DNA from: Ruania suaedae | GTDB taxonomy: Bacteria > Actinomycetota > Actinomycetes > Actinomycetales > Beutenbergiaceae | NCBI RefSeq assembly: GCF_021049265.1 | Contig: NZ_CP088018.1 | Span: 2,232,001-2,296,000 of the forward strand | DNA length: 64,000 nt | Reading direction: 5' to 3' | Shown: positions 61,257 through 64,000 of the stretch, in pieces | How the letters are laid out: each line of letters begins with the position of its first letter | Position numbering within the stretch: the first letter of the stretch is position 1 | The notes under the pieces: generated by a model | Database searches by the model: none | Told to the model about the DNA's origin: nothing | What the model saw: the letters and a program-made list of their open reading frames with translations, nothing else | Position numbers and translations under genes: made by a program

Positions 61257-62496
61257 TCTCGTCGACGTCGACGGACTGCGCCCGTCGCGCACCCTGGGCC
61301 CGGCGCAGCCCGCGTGCCCCCACCAGCGAGATGATGGCGGCCAGCGAGGCCCCCACGATCGTCACCGCGAACGCCGGCGTGTAGCCGCCCCAGTCGGCCA
61401 GGCGGCCGGCCGTGCTCGACCCGAGGGCGTAGCCCAGGCCCGTGGCCGCGGCCAGCAGTGTCATCGCCCCGCCCAGGCGGCTGGGTGGGTTGATCCGCTC
61501 GGCCAGCGTGAAGGTGGTGATCATCGAGGGGGCGATCGCCAGCCCGAGCACCACCAGCACCGGCACCAGCGTGGCGATCGAGCCCACGAGCAGCAGCGGC
61601 ATGCTCAGCAGCGCCAGCGCCACCGTGAACACCCGCAGCCGGTTCTCGTACCGGAACACATCCGGCACGGCCACCACCGCCAGGCCGGCCGTCACCGAGC
61701 CGATCCCGAGCAGCGCGTGCAGCAGCCCGGTCAGCCCCGGCTCCCCCGCCTGCGTGGCCAGCACCGAGGCGCCTGCCTGAACTGAGCCGAAGATCATCCC
61801 GATGGTCAGCTGGGCGAGTACGAGCACCACGAGCACGGCCGGCAGCGGCTCCCGGCTCACCGTGGCATCGCGCCGGGGCACAACGGCGGCCGTGGGGTGC
61901 ACGGCGAACCAGGTGCCGAACAGTCCCAGCAGCACACCGGCGGCGATCAGAGCGGCCGACGGGTTGAGCATCGCCGCCACCAGGCCGACCACCGCCGGGC
62001 CGAGCACGAAGCTCGCCTCGTCGGCCGCCCCCTCGTAGGAGAACGCGGCATCGACCAGCGGTTGCTCGGACCGGCCGGACCGGCGCGCGATCGGGCGCCA
62101 GCGCACCCGGGCCAGGGTGCCCACCTGCGGCAGGAATGCCCCGCTCGCCCCGGCGATGAGCACCAGCGGCCACCAGGGGTCGCCGGAGGTGTAGGAGGAG
62201 GCGGCCAGCACGAGCCAGACCAGCCCGGCGGTCCCGACCAGCGACTGCACCAGCAGGACCGGCCGCTGCCCGATCCGGTCGGTCAGCGCCCCCGCGACCG
62301 GGGAGGCGACGGCGTTGACCACCGCGGTCGCGCCCGCGGCCGCGCCGCCGGCGCCGTAGGAGCCGGTGGCGGCCGAGACCAGCAGCAGCGCGCCGATCTG
62401 GGACATCGCCACCGGCAGCCGGGCGAGGAATGCCACGAGGATGTAGACCACGCCGGTCAGCGAGAAGAGGTTCCGGTAGGAACGCAGGGGGGACAT
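61249..62496 (-). CDS. MFS transporter
   Basis: A 415-residue membrane protein with about 12 helices; typical MFS loop A GALTDRIGQRPVLLVQSL, and a long basic loop in the middle (RWRPIARRSGRSEQ). Start ATG 62496 with GGAG upstream. The gene ends inside the ArsR operator. Likely a drug or metabolite exporter of unknown specificity. Confidence 0.88.
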   Translation of the reverse strand: MSPLRSYRNLFSLTGVVYILVAFLARLPVAMSQIGALLLVSAATGSYGAGGAAAGATAVVNAVASPVAGALTDRIGQRPVLLVQSLVGTAGLVWLVLAASSYTSGDPWWPLVLIAGASGAFLPQVGTLARVRWRPIARRSGRSEQPLVDAAFSYEGAADEASFVLGPAVVGLVAAMLNPSAALIAAGVLLGLFGTWFAVHPTAAVVPRRDATVSREPLPAVLVVLVLAQLTIGMIFGSVQAGASVLATQAGEPGLTGLLHALLGIGSVTAGLAVVAVPDVFRYENRLRVFTVALALLSMPLLLVGSIATLVPVLVVLGLAIAPSMITTFTLAERINPPSRLGGAMTLLAAATGLGYALGSSTAGRLADWGGYTPAFAVTIVGASLAAIISLVGARGLRRAQGARRAQSVDVDENT

Positions 62497-62614
62497 TCAC
62501 GGCTCCAGGGTGCGCGGACGCGCGCACCACCCCACCGCTGGTGCGCAGAAGCCCTGATCGCAGTCGCGAGTTTACCTCCGCGACACGCCGGGTCGCCAGC
62601 GCTGGTGACGCAGC

Positions 62615-62672
62615 CGACACGGATGCGCCGGTCTGCAGCACCATCGCGCCGCAGACCGGCGCATCCGTGTCG
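62615..62672. terminator. Long stem-loop terminator
   Basis: A perfect 22-bp stem (62615-62636 with 62651-62672) and a 14-base loop, 35 bp past the luciferase-like gene on the minus strand. It ends that gene and separates it from the MFS gene. Confidence 0.88.
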
Positions 62673-62706
62673 ACCCGGTCAGACGAGCCGGGTCAGACGG
62701 GCCGGG

Positions 62707-63687
62707 TCAGGCGGTGACCCGAGCGCGCGCGGCGCTCACGCGGCGGCGTCCGGCGGCAGCGGTCTCCACCGCCGCCGCGCGCGGGCCCCGCAGTCCGCGT
62801 GCCTGCAGCAGCGGCACCACGTCCTGCACCAGGGCGACGACGTCGGTGGGCACCGAGGCGGGGATGACGGTGAACCCGTCGGCCGCACCGGCGTGGACCC
62901 ACTGCGCCCACAGGTCGGCCAGGTCGGTGGCGGTCCCGATCGAGCGCAGCGGCACCGGGCGCGGCTGCTCCTCGAGCGAGGTGAGGAGGTCCCAGCGGGC
63001 GCGCGCGCTGGGCGCATCCGCCGAGATCAGGGTGTGCACATCCACCAGTACCTGCACGTCATCGGCGTCGCGGCCCCACTCCACCGCCGCCTCCCGGATG
63101 GCGGTACGTGCTGCACGGGCCTCCTCCAGCGTGGCCACGCTCAGGCGGGCGACGTCGGCACGGGCGGCGGCGAGCTCGCCGTCGACCGAGGTGCGCACGG
63201 GGACGACCACCTGCGGGCGGGCCGCCACGGCGGACCCCCGCTGCGCCGTCGGCCATCCGGTGATGACGGACTCGACGGCCCGCAGGCTCCGGGCGCCGGA
63301 GGCGGCCACCTCGAGCTGCCAGCCGGCCCGGCCGGCGGAGGCGCGGTGCACGCTGGCCACGGCGCCGGCGACGTGCTCGGGTCGGTGGCTGCCGAGCGGG
63401 ACGGTGGCGACCAGGGTCGCGCGGGAGGTGTGGCGGGACAGCCGGGAGGCGGCCACGGCACCGTCGAGCCAGTCGTCGCGGCGGCGCACACCGGCGTGGT
63501 GGAAGGTCTCGTCCAGGGTGAGCAGGTCGACGCCGCCCTTGTCGGCCAGCGAGGCCAGGCCGGCGAGGCGGCCCATGATGAAGGACTCGGCGTCGGAGTC
63601 CTCGGCACGGCGCCACTCACGGGGTGCGCCGGCGCCGGACAGGTCGAGGGAGATCAGCGAGGTGGGCAGGGTGGCCGTAGCAGGCAT
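62707..63687 (-). CDS. Luciferase-like (LLM) flavin-dependent oxidoreductase
   Basis: A 326-residue protein of the LLM superfamily: TLPTSLISLDLSGAGAP, LADKGGVDLLTLDETFHHAG, SRHTSRATLVATVPLGSHRP, HVAGAVASVHRASAGRAGWQ. ATG at 63687 follows AAGGACAC. Upstream is a Cys-rich leader peptide, so the enzyme is probably part of sulfur scavenging, as are FMN-dependent sulfonate or sulfone monooxygenases; this is inference. Confidence 0.8.
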   Translation of the reverse strand: MPATATLPTSLISLDLSGAGAPREWRRAEDSDAESFIMGRLAGLASLADKGGVDLLTLDETFHHAGVRRRDDWLDGAVAASRLSRHTSRATLVATVPLGSHRPEHVAGAVASVHRASAGRAGWQLEVAASGARSLRAVESVITGWPTAQRGSAVAARPQVVVPVRTSVDGELAAARADVARLSVATLEEARAARTAIREAAVEWGRDADDVQVLVDVHTLISADAPSARARWDLLTSLEEQPRPVPLRSIGTATDLADLWAQWVHAGAADGFTVIPASVPTDVVALVQDVVPLLQARGLRGPRAAAVETAAAGRRRVSAARARVTA

Positions 63688-63828
63688 GAGAGTGTCCTTG
63701 TTCTGCGAGAGCGGGGAGCTCGATCGCCGGTGCACGCCGGCGTTGTCACGCCACCGGCAGGTGTGCAGCCGCGAACCGAGGGTGGTTCCGAAGGGGCCAG
63801 GCGCCCGAGGGACCGGTCGAGGTTCGGC
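63688..63828 (-). promoter_or_regulatory. Leader region between Cys-rich peptide and luciferase-like gene
   Basis: Non-coding 141 bases. On the minus strand GCCGAACC, right at the end of the leader peptide, can pair imperfectly with GGTTCGCGGC about 50 bases later, which could form an attenuation structure. Other GC-rich pairings are possible. No T-run is present. Confidence 0.35.
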
Positions 63829-63924
63829 TCAGGCCGACATGGAACAGCGACACATCATGCAGGCGGCGAAGCGCAGTGCGGGCCGTGCGGGCCGTGTGAA
63901 CACTGGGGTCCGGTCCTGGATCAT
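63829..63924 (-). CDS. Cys-rich leader peptide (putative cysteine-responsive attenuator ORF)
   Basis: A 31-residue peptide, MIQDRTPVFTRPARPALRFA then ACMMCRCSMSA. Three Cys (22, 25, 27) are close to the stop. AAGGACACAG lies upstream of its ATG. It is 141 bases before the luciferase-like gene on the same strand. Cys-rich leader peptides upstream of sulfur genes are known in actinobacteria; ribosome stalling on Cys codons when charged tRNA-Cys is low would control the next gene. The function is inferred from form and position. Confidence 0.7.
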   Translation of the reverse strand: MIQDRTPVFTRPARPALRFAACMMCRCSMSA

Positions 63925-63948
63925 CTGTTGCTGTGTCCTTCTCTCGTC

Positions 63949-63964
63949 CACCGCGCTCGCGGTG
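63949..63964. promoter_or_regulatory. Short hairpin upstream of the Cys-rich leader peptide
   Basis: CACCGC-GCTC-GCGGTG, a 6-bp stem with a 4-base loop, about 25 bp upstream of the leader ATG. The rest of the edge region to 64000 shows no gene. Confidence 0.3.
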
Positions 63965-64000
63965 TTGCGCTTGCCCTGCACCAGGTGGCCAGGGCCAGGT

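Overview
The window is chromosomal DNA from a high-GC Gram-positive bacterium, most likely an actinobacterium. The reasons are the very high GC content, frequent GTG starts, purine-rich Shine-Dalgarno sequences, many GTGA/ATGA stop-start overlaps, lipoprotein sugar-binding proteins, a sulfatase/ADP-dependent kinase locus, a short Cys-rich leader peptide, and the proA-nadD-rsfS-phosphatase-tRNA-Ala order. The exact genus cannot be read from the sequence alone.

Layout: (1) 1-9185 is a carbohydrate locus with an ABC sugar importer, two large glycoside-hydrolase-like proteins, a beta-hydroxyacid dehydrogenase, a divergent hydroxypyruvate-isomerase-like enzyme and a GntR/FCD regulator. (2) 9307-10132 is a SurA-like lipoprotein with a strong terminator. 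(3) 10163-18825 is a second carbohydrate locus with an SDR dehydrogenase, an ADP-dependent sugar kinase, a class II ketose-bisphosphate aldolase, a complete ABC importer, a DeoR regulator and a sulfatase; it reads as a sulfated-sugar catabolic unit. (4) 18858-27177 holds miscellaneous genes: an SRPBCC protein, an LLM/FAD-oxidase fusion, a carboxyethylornithine-synthase-like enzyme, a secreted metallophosphatase, and a small winged-helix regulator with a membrane partner. (5) 27231-37921 is the most interesting region. A FecBCDE-type metal-chelate importer lies divergent from an operon encoding two ABC half-exporters, a 36-residue putative RiPP precursor, a fused cyclodehydratase (leader-binding/ThiF-like plus YcaO) and a second, catalytically degenerate YcaO protein.

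(6) 38083-47039 carries two CNNM/CorC transporters, a zinc alcohol dehydrogenase, a CPA2 antiporter, a VanY-like lipoprotein divergent from an OmpR-type two-component system, and a MerR regulator with a stand-alone GyrI-like protein. (7) 47084-51791 is a NarL-type two-component system divergent from an ABC exporter, with a perfect inverted repeat between them. (8) 51833-54444 carries a TetR regulator, an NmrA-like reductase and a YihY membrane protein. (9) 54549-55910 is an intact IS481-family insertion sequence inserted at the 3' end of tRNA-Ala(GGC). (10) 55915-60417 is the housekeeping proA-nadD-rsfS-phosphatase-tRNA block. (11) 60449-63924 has an ArsR/SRPBCC pair, an MFS transporter, and a luciferase-like flavoprotein preceded by a Cys-rich leader peptide.

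The proposed logic of region 5 is as follows. The peptide at 33722-33832 is probably modified by the two YcaO-family proteins, exported by the ABC pair, and possibly functionally linked to the metal-chelate importer that shares its 53-bp promoter region. The precursor and enzyme calls rest on visible motifs. The metallophore idea is inference.
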